Shown here: positions 40,101 through 53,021 of the stretch, in pieces
How positions within the stretch are numbered: the stretch's first letter is position 1
How the letters are laid out: every line of letters starts with the position of its first letter
Source of the DNA: Plenodomus lindquistii
Taxonomy: Eukaryota; Ascomycota; Dothideomycetes; Pleosporales; Leptosphaeriaceae
Reading direction: 5' to 3'
Assembly: GCA_025504975.1 (NCBI GenBank)
Contig: JANUWI010000014.1
Location: forward strand, 372,001-436,000
Length of the DNA: 64,000 bases
Made by a program: the position numbers and the translations under genes
The notes under the pieces: model-generated
What the model was told of the DNA's origin: nothing
Seen by the model: the letters and a program-made list of their open reading frames with translations, nothing else
The model's database searches: none

Positions 40101-40248
40101 CCTTTCACGCCCATCAATTAGCATTCGTGGCCACAGCCTCTCCTTGTAAATCAGACGTCAGTAGTAAGCGATGGGCATACTAATCGAGCCAGTAATTGCA
40201 CGGGATGATCTTGAGAGGAAAAGGGCCTGATTCATTCAAATCTCTTCT

Positions 40249-41600
40249 CTACTTTTGCAACAGTTTCTCGAGCTCTGCCGCTATCGCGTCGCCCACTTCG
40301 CTTGTCGTGCTTGTGCCGCCAATGTCCTTTGTGCGAATACCGTTGTCGATGGCAATCTTCGTTGCCTCGTCAATCTTGAGGGCCAGCTCGGGCAGGCACA
40401 ATGAGTACTTGAACATCATACTTATCGACAGGACAGTCGCAACGGGGTTGACGATGCCCTGACCCGCGATGTCGGGTGCCGATCCTGCGTTTCGTTAGTA
40501 TCGACAGTTTACAGGAAATGGACGCGTTGCGTACCGTGAATAGGCTCGTAGATTCCATTGAGCTTAGTTTTGCCGTCCGGGATACCTCCCAAACTGGCGC
40601 TGGGAAGCAGCCCAAGACTACCAGGAATTACACTCGCCTCATCGCTGATGATGTCGCCAAACAAATTGCTTGTGACAACGACACCGTTCAATGCTCTTGG
40701 GTTCTTGATCATGAGCATAGCCGCCGAGTCGATGAGGTGGGTGCCCGACTTGAGGTGAGGGAATTCGTCCTTCATGATGCGCTCGAATGTTTTCCGCCAT
40801 AGTCTCGATGTTGCGAGGACGTTGGCCTTGTCCAAGCTCCATACAGGCACCGGTGGGTTCTCCACGGATGCAAGGCTGCCTGCCAATCGCACGACACGCT
40901 CGACCTCAGCTACAGTGTAAGGCTCTGTATCCATGGCGTAGCCATCGCCGTTGTCCTCTGTCCGGTCACCGAAGTAGATGCCTCCAGTCAACTCGCGGAT
41001 GATGTTGAAGTTTACGCCACGGACATTGTCGGCTTTAAGGGGCGATGCGTCGACGAGGGAGTCTGAGGCGAAGAAGCATGGACGGAGGTTGCCGAAGGTG
41101 CCGAGTTCTTTACGTAGCCTCAAGATGCCTTGCTCTGGGCGTACTGCACCCGTTCCCCATTTCTACACGACTGTCAGCTTATAGTCTTGTTCAAACAAAG
41201 ATCAGGATCTGGCATACTGGTCCGCCGACTGCACCGAGGATAATCGCATCCGCTGACTTGGCCGCAGCCAATGTTTCGTCGGTCAGAGGGTTGTTGTGCG
41301 CATCAATTGAGCACTACAAGTCGTCAGATGTAGACAGTCACTAGTAATTCGTAGTACTCACACCACCGAAAAGATGCTCTTGATAGTTGAAGGTGTTGTC
41401 TGTGTGTTTCTCGACTACCTTGAGGACTTTGACGGCCTCAGCAACGACCTAGACGCGTCCCATTAGTTCAGTCTTGAAATAGTCGCGAGGTTGCAATTAC
41501 CTCAGGTCCAACACCATCACCTGTATGATTTAGCAAAATTCTTGGCATGTGAGATACACCATAGCTTACCGGCGAGTATGACAATATTATGAGAAGGCAT
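40249..41600 (-). CDS. LEU2: 3-isopropylmalate dehydrogenase
   Basis: Six exons: 41600-41570, 41520-41501, 41448-41362, 41313-41218, 41162-40535 and 40484-40249, giving 365 aa, the normal length. It oxidatively decarboxylates 3-isopropylmalate with NAD+ in leucine synthesis. The N-terminus IVILAGDGVGPEVV, the substrate-contact block ILRLRKELGTFGNLRPC, RELTGGIYFGDR, SNLFGDIISDEAS and GIYEPIHGSAPDIAGQG are family hallmarks. The first five exons are very short (20-96 nt) and only splicing restores the nucleotide-binding start; each phase was checked. The start at 41600 puts GDGVGPE at about residue 12, as expected. Confidence 0.95.
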
Positions 41601-42883
41601 GACGGGGGAAGATCAGTGTATATTGTCGAAACTGTTGCTTCACAAGTTTTGTTGTAGGGTCGAAAAGTTACCCCACGCCTCGTCTCAACCCCGCTAGAAG
41701 CCGCGGATGCGCCGACTTCGGCCCATGTTCAAGGGAAACCATCGTGCCATCCTCCAGTGCAGCAAAATCATCTCTGCGACATCGTCCACCGATGACTCGA
41801 CTGTGAGAGCGCCGTCGTGGGCTGAGAAGGGCCGATCCCGCTCGAAACACGAAATCGCCACGAAACTCACAGCACCCAACACCGTCTGCTATGACGTCAC
41901 AGGATCACCGGAGCAGTTGCGCAAAACATCTACGAACAATCTTTGCACTCAGGACAATTTGATGCGTCTGCCATGCGCGTTCAACATCGTCCTGTGAGTT
42001 AGGTACTGGTCACCGGGCAGTCGGTTTCGCGTGGGAAGTCACGGTTATCGTCTTCAAACCTGGCCTACCCTCGTCGTACTCCCACCGAACACACCTCCAT
42101 AAACACGTCAGGTTTGGTCCTTGATCTTGAAGCGCTGTCCATTTTAGAGGCTGTATTGCATGCCAAATTCCACAATTTTCGACAGACGATGACCCAACTT
42201 CGATCACAAGTGGACATTCTGGCATATTTCACGCACTGGTGTTAGCATCACTCTGTCAATGGCATTGCTTTTCGACATCGCAGATGATGGATAGCCTTCT
42301 CGTGACATGGCTGCTGTAAGCGGAACCACAGCGAATTCAATGATAACTTAGCCCCTTTTAGCATCCTCATGGAGTTCGTTGTCATGGTCAGGCCCGATAT
42401 CTACAATTACCACGACAATGGTATTCTCTACAGAGAGTACAGGTCTCGGTACAAACATCGAATGCACTATTTAGTACCCCAAACCTTATCTCTTTTTCTC
42501 ATCTTGTCACAGCGGGAGCAATTAGCAAATATGTCACTCTTATGGAAGTCTTGACATGTTGTCTGTACGGCCGTCCCACAAGGCCACGGGGTCACTTCCC
42601 ATCACACGCAATACCAGATACCACACGAGTTCTCACAAACAACATGTTTGTCCTATCATATCCTTTCACGGCAATTCATCATCCTTCCCGCGTTCCACGA
42701 CACCTGTCACTCCCTAAGTATCCATAGCAAGCGGGAACTAACACGCCAACTCACCATCACGGTGGTGCAGAAGGTACGGTCCTCCCGTGTCAACTGTCAA
42801 TTCGCAGATACAAAAGCGCAGCAACACCAAGCTGTGCGTCGCAAATAAACAAACGACGAAATACCTCGCGCATAAAAATCAAC
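41601..42883. other. 1.3-kb divergent intergenic region
   Basis: Between LEU2 (-) and a small secreted-protein gene (+), so it holds both promoters. I looked for CCGG-N4-CCGG Leu3-type sites and saw none. No convincing gene. Confidence 0.4.
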
Positions 42884-43434
42884 ATGAATCTACTTATACT
42901 CAGACTCTTTACTCTACTGCTCGCCACAACGATCATAGCGGCCTCCGAAATGGGCCACACACCTACGTGGGTCTGCGAGGTACATTTCACAAGTCCACTC
43001 TCGTCCTTCCCCTTACTGACACATCTTAATACTGACTAAACATCTTCCCCTCTAACACCGCACAGGGCCAACTCTACTGCCCCACCGACTCCCCCATAAA
43101 GCCCCCAAGGCACATGCAAGCTATTGTGCTTCCTCGCGGGGAAATGCCCTTCCCTACGCTCCCAACACCCACAACAAACCAGCATGCGCAAGTCACCCTC
43201 AGCACAGCAACTACAACATTGACAACGGGAGATGCAACATGGTTCTCCTCTCTCGTAACGGACAGCGGATCGATTGGTAGTACGCTGTCTGCGGAACCGA
43301 GCACGACCACTCATCGCCATGATAACGGGAGCTTGCCGGGAACTGTGGAAAGGGGGAGTGCGGTGAGGGAGGGGATTGAGATGGTGGGGGTGCTGTTGGT
43401 GGGAGTTGTTTTTGCTGTTACGGTGCTTCTCTGA
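42884..43434 (+). CDS. Small secreted, possibly GPI-anchored protein
   Basis: Two exons (42884-42979, 43066-43434) give 154 aa. The N-terminal LLILRLFTLLLATTIIAAS is a typical signal peptide. A short domain with two Cys (WVCE...LYCP) follows, split by the intron. A Ser/Thr-rich mid-section is of a kind usually O-glycosylated. The C-terminus is a hydrophobic tail (VGVLLVGVVFAVTVLL) after a polar Ser/Gly/Glu stretch, as in GPI signals. Function unknown. It could be a cell-wall protein; the low Cys count argues against a typical effector. Confidence 0.6.
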
Positions 43435-44460
43435 TGTGTATCTAGAAGAGGCTCAGATTGAATGTCGAGACAAGTTTCAGTGTTACTGCGTGCGTTCTCG
43501 GGACAGTATGTGTTGCCGCTAATTACTTGAACCACGCATTCGTCCATCTCCTCAAACATCAGACATCACGGACTCATGGCCCAGTGGTCAAGATACTCAC
43601 ACTCGATACACCCCGTAGTTGCCTTGCCTTGCCTTGCTTGCAAGATCTGAAGTGCACTTCACCTCTTGCGGTGGTCGCACATCTTGCCGTTGCGACCATC
43701 AGTATCCATGACAGTTGCCGGATTCCAGGATTGTGAGAGACGCACGTTTGAATCGTGCTGAGCCCGCTTTTTGGTGGGTGAGGTTGCTGGGTATTGGTTT
43801 TTAGGAGAGGTAATTGGTGCGTATATAGGAACAAGTGTAAGTTGGGGCAGTGAAGTACACTGTATGTAGGGTTTGAAGAGATTGGGAAAGGTAAATGTCG
43901 TTAGATATGGGAGATAAAAAGGCGGAGTAACTGCGAAGATGGTTATTGTATTAGTGAATGTGGTACAGCATTCGACACTACTACATTGAATGCTTAGAGA
44001 GCCTTGCGTGTAGAGAGTGTAGACAGGCTTATTTGTAGAAAGGAATGTGGTATCAAGTGCATAGCCTTCATGGGGTGGGCATGTGTAACAACTGCGCTGT
44101 TCTCATGTTATAGATGCATGATCATGCCAAACGTCCCATTACCTACGACCAGATCTACTCTTTACGCCTGAAGTCAGCCTTAACCTGTTCTCTAGACGTC
44201 GTGCTCGTGTTGTTGTAATGACTGCGGTTCAGGCTGAGAGCCACGCCAGGCTATGCTGGGGGACGATGGCGGGCTGTGATTGGCTGGTTCGGCAAATGGC
44301 CTGCTCAGCATTCAGCCCGCGGGCGGAGTTGATAACCACGACGTCTCCAGACTTCCTACACACCACCAACACAGCGCATCGCCCTCGGATCAAGCCACCA
44401 TGTTCTGGCCATATCCATGAGAGAAAACGCCTCGTGCAGCCACACATACTACACCACACC
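43435..44460. other. Intergenic interval
   Basis: About 1 kb upstream of the BTB gene. An open frame in phase with that gene extends from 44218 but its sequence is not conserved-looking. Nothing else recognised. Confidence 0.4.
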
Positions 44461-45744
44461 ATGTCGGATGATGATGAAGCGTTAATCATCGCCCCAGGCG
44501 GCGACTTTGTCCTCGATGTCGCCCAGGAAGAGGGAGGACAACGCTTCTCGTACCGCGTGGACTCTAAGATGCTGCAGGAAAAGTCACGATACTTTGAGAA
44601 TCTGCTCAGCGATCGCTTCAGCGAGGGGCAACAACTGGCATCGGCTCTGGAGACCCTGAGAATACGCGGACAAGCAAATATAGCAGATGTTCCAGTGGAG
44701 AGATTGCCTCACGTGTCCGTTGTAAACGTTGGCAGGACAGCCATAACGAAAGCTGCCTCGCTCAAGAACCTCTTCGCCGATTTCCTGCGCGCCTTGCATG
44801 GTCTCGATCTCGATGTCGCCAGACCACCCATTGCGAACCTCGCCAACCTTGCCGTTGTAGCGGATCGCTTCGATGCGGTCGCAAGTCTGTCCACTTATGT
44901 ACGCAAACGATACAATCTGAATGCTCTTGATGCGAAGACGAAAGGCAAATCGACGCCGTTGACGGAAGAGAGGATACGACAGAAGTTGTTCATCGGCCTT
45001 TACTTCGACATGCCCTTGTGGGTGACAAAGTACTCGAAGCACCTTATAATGCGAGACTCGGTGCAATGGCGGCCAGAAACAGAGGAGGACCATACTAAAG
45101 CGCTATGGTGGGACATACCCAATGGCGTCGAAGACGAAATGATCCAGCGACGCGAATACATCCTCGAAACTATCAACTCTCTTCAAGCACACTTCCTCAA
45201 ACTATACACAACCGGCGAGCGGCAATGTAAACTCGGCTACGACACCTCCCTCCAGTGCGACTCCTTCCAGCTCGGCGAAATGGTGCGCTTCTTTCATAAG
45301 ATTGACACCGTGCGGCTCCAGGGCAAGATCTACGATAGCGCGGAACCAGTATACTATCTCGGTGACATCGAACGACTCCTGACGTCGTTTAGACAATGCT
45401 CAAACTACCAAGTTGACATGAATCACGCGCACTGCGGTCTACGGTCACGACTCCTCCCTCTACTCGACCTGATACAAAACCAACTCAGCTTGGAGACTGG
45501 TAGTCTGGATATCGGTATCTGCGGCGAGTGTTGGCACAATGATAGAGCCGAGTATGCCTGGTCACTGGCGAAGAGACCAGTCATGTGGGCACATTCGAGA
45601 GGCATGCTTAATGCGAGGACGGCGGGTCATGCGCGCAAAGGTCATCTTCATCAGCGGAAGCCGAGTAGCTGCCTCAGTCGGCATGTTGCGGTGAGGGATA
45701 TGTATATGGCGGTGGATAGGGACTGGACGGCCAGTGCGTTCTAG
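44461..45744 (+). CDS. BTB/POZ-like domain protein
   Basis: Single exon, 427 aa from the ATG at 44461. Residues about 10-130 fit a BTB fold: FVLDVAQEEGGQRFSYRVDS, then KSRYFENLL, the usual entry into the dimerisation helices. A following BACK-like helical region includes LANLAVVADRFDAVASLSTY. Such fungal BTB proteins typically serve as Cullin-3 adaptors or remain uncharacterised. The C-terminal third has several Cys/His residues (CGECWHN) without a clear pattern. An upstream in-frame ATG at 44218 would add 81 residues of unlikely sequence. Confidence 0.75.
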   Translation: MSDDDEALIIAPGGDFVLDVAQEEGGQRFSYRVDSKMLQEKSRYFENLLSDRFSEGQQLASALETLRIRGQANIADVPVERLPHVSVVNVGRTAITKAASLKNLFADFLRALHGLDLDVARPPIANLANLAVVADRFDAVASLSTYVRKRYNLNALDAKTKGKSTPLTEERIRQKLFIGLYFDMPLWVTKYSKHLIMRDSVQWRPETEEDHTKALWWDIPNGVEDEMIQRREYILETINSLQAHFLKLYTTGERQCKLGYDTSLQCDSFQLGEMVRFFHKIDTVRLQGKIYDSAEPVYYLGDIERLLTSFRQCSNYQVDMNHAHCGLRSRLLPLLDLIQNQLSLETGSLDIGICGECWHNDRAEYAWSLAKRPVMWAHSRGMLNARTAGHARKGHLHQRKPSSCLSRHVAVRDMYMAVDRDWTASAF

Positions 45745-46729
45745 GAAGATGGTAATCATGGCGCAAGGGCGTCAGCATCGTCCTCGATGAGATTTGATCA
45801 GCTTAGGAAAAATGCTGTTCCCAGCCGCGATCTTACCATGAGCCGTAATGCTCAGACTGCAACCTCAGCCACAGCTCTATGAACCATTTATTCAGATTAA
45901 GGCACCCTGAAGCGTGCGTGCCTGAGGTTCCCGGTCCTGCAATTCTTCGTGGTGGGCGAACAATACCTTTCTCTCAGCACACTCAAAGCTTGCAATCTGC
46001 AATACAGTTCAGTTCAACCTTGCGTGTGCCCCGTCGGTATTGACATGGTCACTACTGCGAGTATGAAAGGTCAATGTACTGCGGTCCACCCTTTCAGTTG
46101 CAAGCACGAGTCTGCGCATGTAAATCTGCGCTTAGTTCGCTCAACCCTGGAATCGTTCCCCGCGTGCATCCATCGCACGACTAGCAAATAGCACAGAAGT
46201 ACCAGATACATGTTCACATGGTCATGTGCTCACTTTATCAGTATGTACCCGGACTCTAGCACGAGTTATAGTAGGCGTAGGGTGGGGCGACTGTGCTGAG
46301 GTCGCCGGTGATTGGTCGAAGCGATCGGTAGAGCCTGGGGCTGTGTAGCCAAACGATTGAGAGCTCATGATTCACAAAGTGCTGCGGTTAATCAAAGGAA
46401 CTCGAAGAGAATGCGTCTAGGGCCCTATTGAATAGTGACTCTAGTACCCAATAATAAGCTCTCACGAGGCAGATCGCAAGGCGTTTGCTCGCCATTGCCG
46501 ATTTTCGGTTTGAAAATCGCATTTAGGTATAAAGTGAATGCGCTGGGTCAGAACAAAGCACCTACTGCTTTGACGGATACCTACCTAGACAAGCTCCAAC
46601 CAGCCAGTCCTTACCGTTTACCAGTGTCTCTGACTGTTCCTAATGACTGGCGAACGCACCTACCCGAACTCAGACACGTACACTGTTTTTCTTCCGCAAA
46701 CAACTGCATCCTCACTCAAACCTCATATC
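45745..46729. other. Intergenic interval
   Basis: 985 bp between the BTB and vWA genes, both on the plus strand. Presumed vWA promoter. No gene seen. Confidence 0.4.
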
Positions 46730-47800
46730 ATGTTCGGCGGTCTTAGAAAGGTTCTCTCAAAGCGAAACTCAAAGTCTAACAGCGATCCAACGTGGGGGAA
46801 CGCAGGCAATATGTCATCAGGCTTACCGGTCAGCCATAAGGTCGCTGGATCGCGTAGCGGCGGCGGCCTAGCACCTCCACCCTCGTCTGACAATCAGCCT
46901 TCTACCTCACCGGCAACTCGTAGACCAGGGTCCAGTATGTACATCTTGCTAGCTTAATTTCGCGACTACCTGCCCTCCTTTTCCACATACTAACGTCCAA
47001 AAGACCGCTCAAGTATGAACCCCTTCAGTTCCTCCACCGAAGCACCACCCGCATACACGCCTGGCCCAGCCGCTGCAATGGACGCCACACGCTCACCCTC
47101 CATAACTCCATCTACAGACAGCGACCCCTACGCCTTCCTCAAATCCTTCGACACCGTCTTTCTGATCGACGACTCCGGCTCCATGGCCGGCCGGTCCTGG
47201 AAAGAAACCGGCGCCGCCCTCGAAGTCATAACACCCATATGCACCGCCCGCGACGCCGACGGCATCGACATATACTTTCTCAATCACCCAGACTCAAGCA
47301 TCTACTCTAATGTCACATCTCCCTCCACCATCATCGAGATCTTCCAGACCGTGCGACCAGGCGGCGCTACACCCACTGGCCAACGTCTAAACAAGATCCT
47401 GAAGCCTTATTTACAGCGCTACGAACGGGATCCAGAGAACGCCAAACCGATTAATGTAATCGTTATCACAGACGGCGAGCCTAGCGACGACGTCGAAAGC
47501 CCCATTATCCAGGCAGCTAAGAAACTAGATAAACTTGACGCTCCTGCGTGGCAGGTCGGTATTCAGTTCTTTCAGGTGGGCAAGGAGCCCGGTGCACGTG
47601 AACATTTGAAGCAACTTGATGATGGGCTAAGGGAGGTTGCGGGCACGGATGAGCTCAGGGATATTGTGGATACGGTGCCATTCACTGGGGATGATAGTGC
47701 TGTCCTTTCCGCGGCAGGAATACTTAAAGTTGTCCTTGGCGCGGTGAATAGAAGGCTCGATCGCAATTCGAAAGAGTTGCATAGGAAGGGCGGTGGATAG
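46730..47800 (+). CDS. von Willebrand factor A domain protein
   Basis: Two exons (46730-46934, 47004-47800) give 333 aa. The first about 110 residues are Ser/Pro-rich and disordered. A vWA domain follows with the metal-ion-dependent adhesion motif DDSGSM (about residues 124-129), a conserved Thr at GGATPTGQRL, and VIVITDGEPSDD as the third metal-binding segment. Cytosolic vWA proteins of this type are frequent in filamentous fungi, with protein-protein interaction roles; a specific partner is unknown. The start ATG gives MFGGLRKVLSKRN, the basic N-terminus typical of the group. Confidence 0.85.
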
Positions 47801-48713
47801 GGGGTGTGGTTGGTGGAGTTGGTAGAAGTTGTGCTGGGGTCGCCCCGGATGTTGGGTGTACGGCGGCCCGCGGATGATTACACGATAAGATGCGATTGGG
47901 TGGCTGCTTTACTTTGATTTTAACAAGGGTCCACGGGAGTTTGGACTGGCGTTACTGGCGTTGTTGACGTTGGCGTTGGCGTTGTGGACACCATAAGGGC
48001 GTACTATTACTTGGATCACCCTACGACACGCTACGACTCACGACTGGACCCATGACTCAAACTCACGAGACATCCTGATGGTACTTTGCACTTTCATTCT
48101 TGCCCTAGTAGATTTCGGTAATTCACGACGGGACAACGATTCGGTGGATTTCCGTTTCTCATAGCTTCTTCCTACTTCATTATACGTGCCTCAGGCGTAC
48201 TTTTCCAACTACCGGCCCAATCAATACGTTGCCCGTAATCTATTAGATATGGCGTGCTACCTGCATTCCGAGCATTGGCGACAACGTGTTGCGAATGGCG
48301 GGGTACTATCACTGCCGTGTGGTATGTTGGCCGTGCCGAGTGTGCCTGACGGCCTGATAATGTAAGGCAGACTCGCTAGGCATGAACCGGTCAGATCACG
48401 GGACGCCTGAATGGGTCATGCATGAGGGGAGAGCACGCATGAGGGAGGGGAGAGATAAGCTTGCAGAATAGTGTTTTGACCCCACATTCTTGAACAGGAT
48501 GTCAATGTTGAGAATACTCCTAGATTTCTGGGGAGTAGAGGTACGATATGAAAGGTGGGGATATGTGGTATCTGCGCCGGTCAATGTGCTCATCTGACTT
48601 TTGAACGTTTTCTAGACAGTTGTTGGAATTATTGATCTAAATTGAGAGTGAGATCTATGAGACTTCTTGCTCTATCATGGTCTTTGTCTCCTGCGTCATG
48701 GCCAGTTTCCACT
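47801..48713. other. Intergenic interval with GGCGTT hexamer tract
   Basis: 913 bp between convergent genes. Degenerate GGCGTT/GACGTT repeats lie at about 47949-47986. No gene recognised. Confidence 0.45.
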
Positions 48714-50403
48714 TTACTCAACCTCATACGCCGCTTCTCTCATAAACGGACTCTTCCCTCGAATCACCTTTCCATATCTCAAAAGCACCAATGGAATACA
48801 GCTAAGAAGTAACGCTATAAATCCCAACAAACTACTAGCCCACTGAAACCCAAGCGTACGATACATACTCTGCGTTGCAAGCGGCAAAAACGCAGCCATG
48901 AAGTTTTCCAAAAACGCAATGCCAGCGATTGCACTAGCTGCGTATTTTGCATATGCATCGACGACGTACGTCGTCACCGCAGCGGTGGAGACAAACATGC
49001 CGAAGCCGATGAATCCGAGGGCGATACTGGGTACAATCCAAGGGAAGGTGGAGTACGATGTCCATGCAAAGTAAAACAAACCACCCGCAAGCCCAACGAA
49101 GGATGCAGGGATGCTAAGATATAATCGCGCCTCTGGAATTGGTCGACCAGGTGTTTCCGTATTTCGTGTCGCGGAAGCAAAGTATACACGGTCTTGAACG
49201 AGTGATGCAATCAGGCCTATCAGCTCGCCGATTACAATAGCACTTTGGACTAATCCGGTGCCGAAGAATGTCCATCCGTATAACGAGGTATAGACTTGCA
49301 CGATTGATTGCGTGAACATGAATGCTATGCCGATGCAGAATGCGGACCAGAGACCGAAAGCAAGGACTACGCCTTCGGTGCAGAGCATGTGTGTTGGGCG
49401 GATTAACGTTTCGCTGAGGATAGCGCGGAGGGATGCGTGTTGATTTTCGGCGGCAGCGTAGATAGAGGTACCTTTGGGGTCTTGCTGTGCGCGTAGATGG
49501 CGAGCCCGATGTGCGAGGATGACATCGGGGCGGACTTCGGGTAGGAGGAGGAGCAGCGCGGGGATGAGGGCAGAGTAAAAGATTGTTTGGGCGATGAAGA
49601 TCCTGGGGGAAATTGCTTAGCAAGTGAGAAGAAGGCGGGTAGACGGGACAGACGTACCATCGCCAGGTAGTGCATTGCACTACGAGACTACCGAAGACTG
49701 GGCCCATGCTGAGGCCCGCGAGGAGACACCATATGTAGAGGCATGTACCAAAGCTCTTCGATTTGCCTTCTTTCCAAATATCGCTGACAATGCCAGATGT
49801 GATGTTCGCCAAGATGCCTGAGCATGATCCAGTGATGATGCGTGTGACGATCAAAGTAGCAAAGTTGTTGGCAACTGCTTGGGGGATTAGGAATATGATG
49901 AGTACTGCGTAAATCGCCTAGGTATATGGTATCAGCAGAGTCCTGATCTTCTGGATGTTGAGCGTACGTACCATGTAACTCCACCGCACACCAAAGTTCT
50001 CCATCAGCGGCAGTCCAAGCAAAGGTGCGGCCGCACCGCCCAGGTTCCAGCTTAGCACTGGCCAGTATGAGTGTGGAAAATTTTCATCGCTGATGTGGAA
50101 GCTCTCATTGATTTGTTCCGCAGCGGAGGTCATCATCGTGCCGTTGACCTCCACAACGAATGTCATGAAGCAAGCAAGTAGCGTGACTCTCCATTTCTTT
50201 GAAGGGACCCAGTTGAATGGGTTTTCGGGGTCCTTGGGGCCATTCCAGTTCACCAGTTCTCCGTCTGCCCCAGCTGAGGTATTGTGCTCCTTATCTATCT
50301 TGGCATGAAGGCTGCTGCGAGCTGACTGGGGTTTCTTCTGAAGCTTCTCGGTATGCGATCCCAGAGTTACCGAGGATCGTGGAGTTGGTGTCGAGGACAC
50401 CAT
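48714..50403 (-). CDS. DHA1-type MFS drug/polyamine transporter
   Basis: Three exons (50403-49972, 49917-49658, 49602-48714) give 526 aa with about 12 membrane segments. Pre-membrane NPFNWVPSKKWRVTLLACFM is the usual DHA1 start (N-P-x-N-W). The loop TSGIVSDIWKEGKSKSFGT has the 2-3 loop motif form seen in fungal polyamine/drug proton antiporters. A large central cytoplasmic loop and a C-terminal SPFMREA tail follow. Plasma-membrane exporter of toxic compounds by family; substrate unknown. Splice phases (0 and 2) join cleanly. Confidence 0.9.
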
Positions 50404-51087
50404 GTTGCAATGTTGCAGGTGGAAAGTTTTGGGGTTCCCGCTTCTTTAGCAACTGATGAACAAAGACAGTTGTACCATGGAATTGGAAGTGGTCGCGCGG
50501 ACGGCTAGGGATCTTCTGGGCGTACTGATTTGCTCTCTTGAAGAGGCAGCGCAAAGTTCCCGTAGGGTTCCTCACTTCTTTGCCCCTAACATGCCTGTGC
50601 GATTGAAGCTGCGCGGATGGCTAAGGCTCAGTACCAACACCGACGCAGCAATCCGAAACAGGGCCGGAAAGGGTTATTGATTCCCTACCAACACGATCCT
50701 CAACTCACAATTTTGTTGAAAAAAGCTTCGGAATGGCTAAACATTCTGAAATTGGGTTGGCCAAACAGCTCCCCGTTTCTCTTACTGTCGCATGATTTAG
50801 ATGACGTGCACAGACACAACGGGTCCATGATGGCATCCGAGTGCTGATCTGGACTCTGATAGTATGACTTGGGTGCGAGCGTGACATCACCAATACTTTA
50901 GCAGAGAGGTTCAAAAAGGAATTGAGTAAATGTTTGCAGAAAGAGAGGGTTCATAACGTAAGAGAACACTTGAGTAAGCTAGTGTGGGCTAGGCTGGAAG
51001 AGGTAACGCCTTTGGCTTGAGACTTCGATTTGGACTTCCAACAGCAGCATGCATTGCTTCTGAGATATGCTCACTACTTGGAGAGTT
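50404..51087. other. Intergenic interval
   Basis: 684 bp between two minus-strand genes: the promoter side of the transporter and the 3' side of the oxidoreductase. No gene seen. Confidence 0.4.
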
Positions 51088-52305
51088 CTACACATAGTTC
51101 TCCCGTTTGCCCGTCTCTGCACTGCGGTAGATTGCATCAATCATCTTGTGACGTAGCACAGCATCCTCGAATGTTGTCACGCTGTATCCCTTATCCAAGC
51201 CGACACCTTCCCATGCATCCCAGGCCTTGCCAACATTGATGGATGGGTCTGCAGCCTTCTCAACTTCGACCTCCCTCAACTCTTCACCATTGAGTGCGAT
51301 GCTAACAGTTGGCTGGAATATCTGTACATGGCCGCCCCCTGGAGGACCCTTTAGCACAAGTGATCCCTCGGTGCCAACAATCTGCCAATGGAAATCGTTG
51401 CCGGTACGAGATGCTCCGGGCATGTAATTGACATTCACAAAGCCTCCGCCGTTAGCCAGGACGCCGTTGATGCTAACGTGGTCGTGTGAGGTCTTCTTCA
51501 CTGTCTTGATCGGGTTTCCCGCGTCATCAACAAGCGTCAACTCGGGGTACAGGTTGAGGAGTGTAGCTGAAATATCCTTGATCTCGCCGAGGACATGGCA
51601 TAAACCTGCCATAGCATGGCCGAAAGGAATGGTAAGCAAATTGGCACCATTTTCAATGGGTGTCAAGTAAAGATGGGCCTGGTCCGTGGAGCCTCCAAAG
51701 ATCATGCCCTGTTGTGGAAAACATCAATGCCTGCTTGACGTTGTGTTGCAATGACATGGGTGACTTACATGGCCATACATCGTTGTGTTCAGGATCCTGC
51801 CGAGCTTGCCGGACTCGACGATCTCCTTAGCTTTAATGATGGACGGGTTCTTTAGCACCTGTAGACCGATCATAGTCCTCACACCCTTCTCTTTTGCCAG
51901 TTGTGTCAACTCTTCTGCTTCCGCCAGATTCCGAGCAAGAGGCCATTCCGAAAACACATCCTTGCCAGCCTCAAGGGCAGGTTTAATCAAACTATAATGC
52001 TCTGGTACGTTGACGCTCACAGCAACAATGTCGACATTTGGATCAGCCGCCAGCGCTGAGGGGTTGTCGTACGTTGCTACTTTGTCCAGAGAGTACTTCT
52101 CTGCAGCTGCCTCAGCTGAAGCTTTGGAGCTGTTCTGCAGAGCGGTAATCTCGTAACGCGAAGTTTGCTTGAAATAACCAAAATGAGAAACCGTCGCCCA
52201 TGATCTACTCGCAGGGTTAGCGATGATTCGACATTGAGAACATTGCTCCACTCGCCCTTTGGCAGAAAGACCAATTAGCCCGATTCGCTTTCCGGATGCT
52301 ACCAT
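51088..52305 (-). CDS. Gfo/Idh/MocA-family oxidoreductase (Gal80-like)
   Basis: Three exons (52305-52256, 52204-51769, 51708-51088) give 368 aa. The N-terminus RIGLIGLSAKGSWA is the Rossmann nucleotide-binding turn, restored only across intron 1. VDIVAVSVNVPEHYSLIKPAL and DVFSEWPLARNLAEAEELTQ are the conserved sheet and the E-[KW]-P region of the family. C-terminal sheet-forming region: GMIFGGSTDQAHLYLTPIENGANLLTIPFGH. These NAD(P)-dependent sugar or polyol oxidoreductases include the Gal80 repressor fold; catalysis is not proven. Intron 1 appears to use a GC donor (GCGAGT). Confidence 0.85.
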
Positions 52306-53021
52306 TTCTTCTATGCGTTGACAATATATTCAGCTTCTTCCAATGTTGAAAGTTAAGTACAGGCGTGTTTCGATTCAGTGCGTGCTTGAAGGTTTCCTCA
52401 TCACTGACTGGGGCGGCCGGCTGCGTAATATACGTACAGAGTGCAGCATGCGGGTCGCATCCACTCGACGATTATACTGTCGCCTCCGCTGAGACTCCGA
52501 CTCCGCTGCGCTAACGCGTACAGCCCTGACGTGATGTTCCAACAAGCCCTACAAATGCACTCAGGCGCACCAATTGTGCAGAAATCTTGATTCTCTAACC
52601 TCAGCCCGATGGCTTTGCTGCATCAACTCCATGTGCGTAAAAGAGCTGATCGGCTTTGCACATGTAGGATATTCCCACGTGACTTTCGAAATTTTCCAGG
52701 GTTGGCTTCTCAATAGGTACCATATTACAGCGAGTATGATCAGGTACGCGCAAATCATACAGTGACGAGCGGTATACTGGGAGGTCCACGTTGTCTTCTT
52801 TTTTGTTAGACCGAAGGATGTATTTACGCGCTCGGATGACTTTAACGACAGGTGAGGTTGGTTCCAACCTTGCAAGGTTGCTGGGCAATGAAGCTAAGAT
52901 CACGTGGGGTCGAAGCTGAGTCATCTTGGCCCCTTCCCCACATGGGCAATTTCTTGTTATGTTTGATTGTCTAATTTTGGTCAGGCCTTTAGCGAGCTTC
53001 CCGAGACGGCAACTACAAAGC
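52306..53021. other. Intergenic interval
   Basis: 716 bp, divergent between the oxidoreductase (-) and the J-domain pseudogene (+). No gene recognised. Confidence 0.4.
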
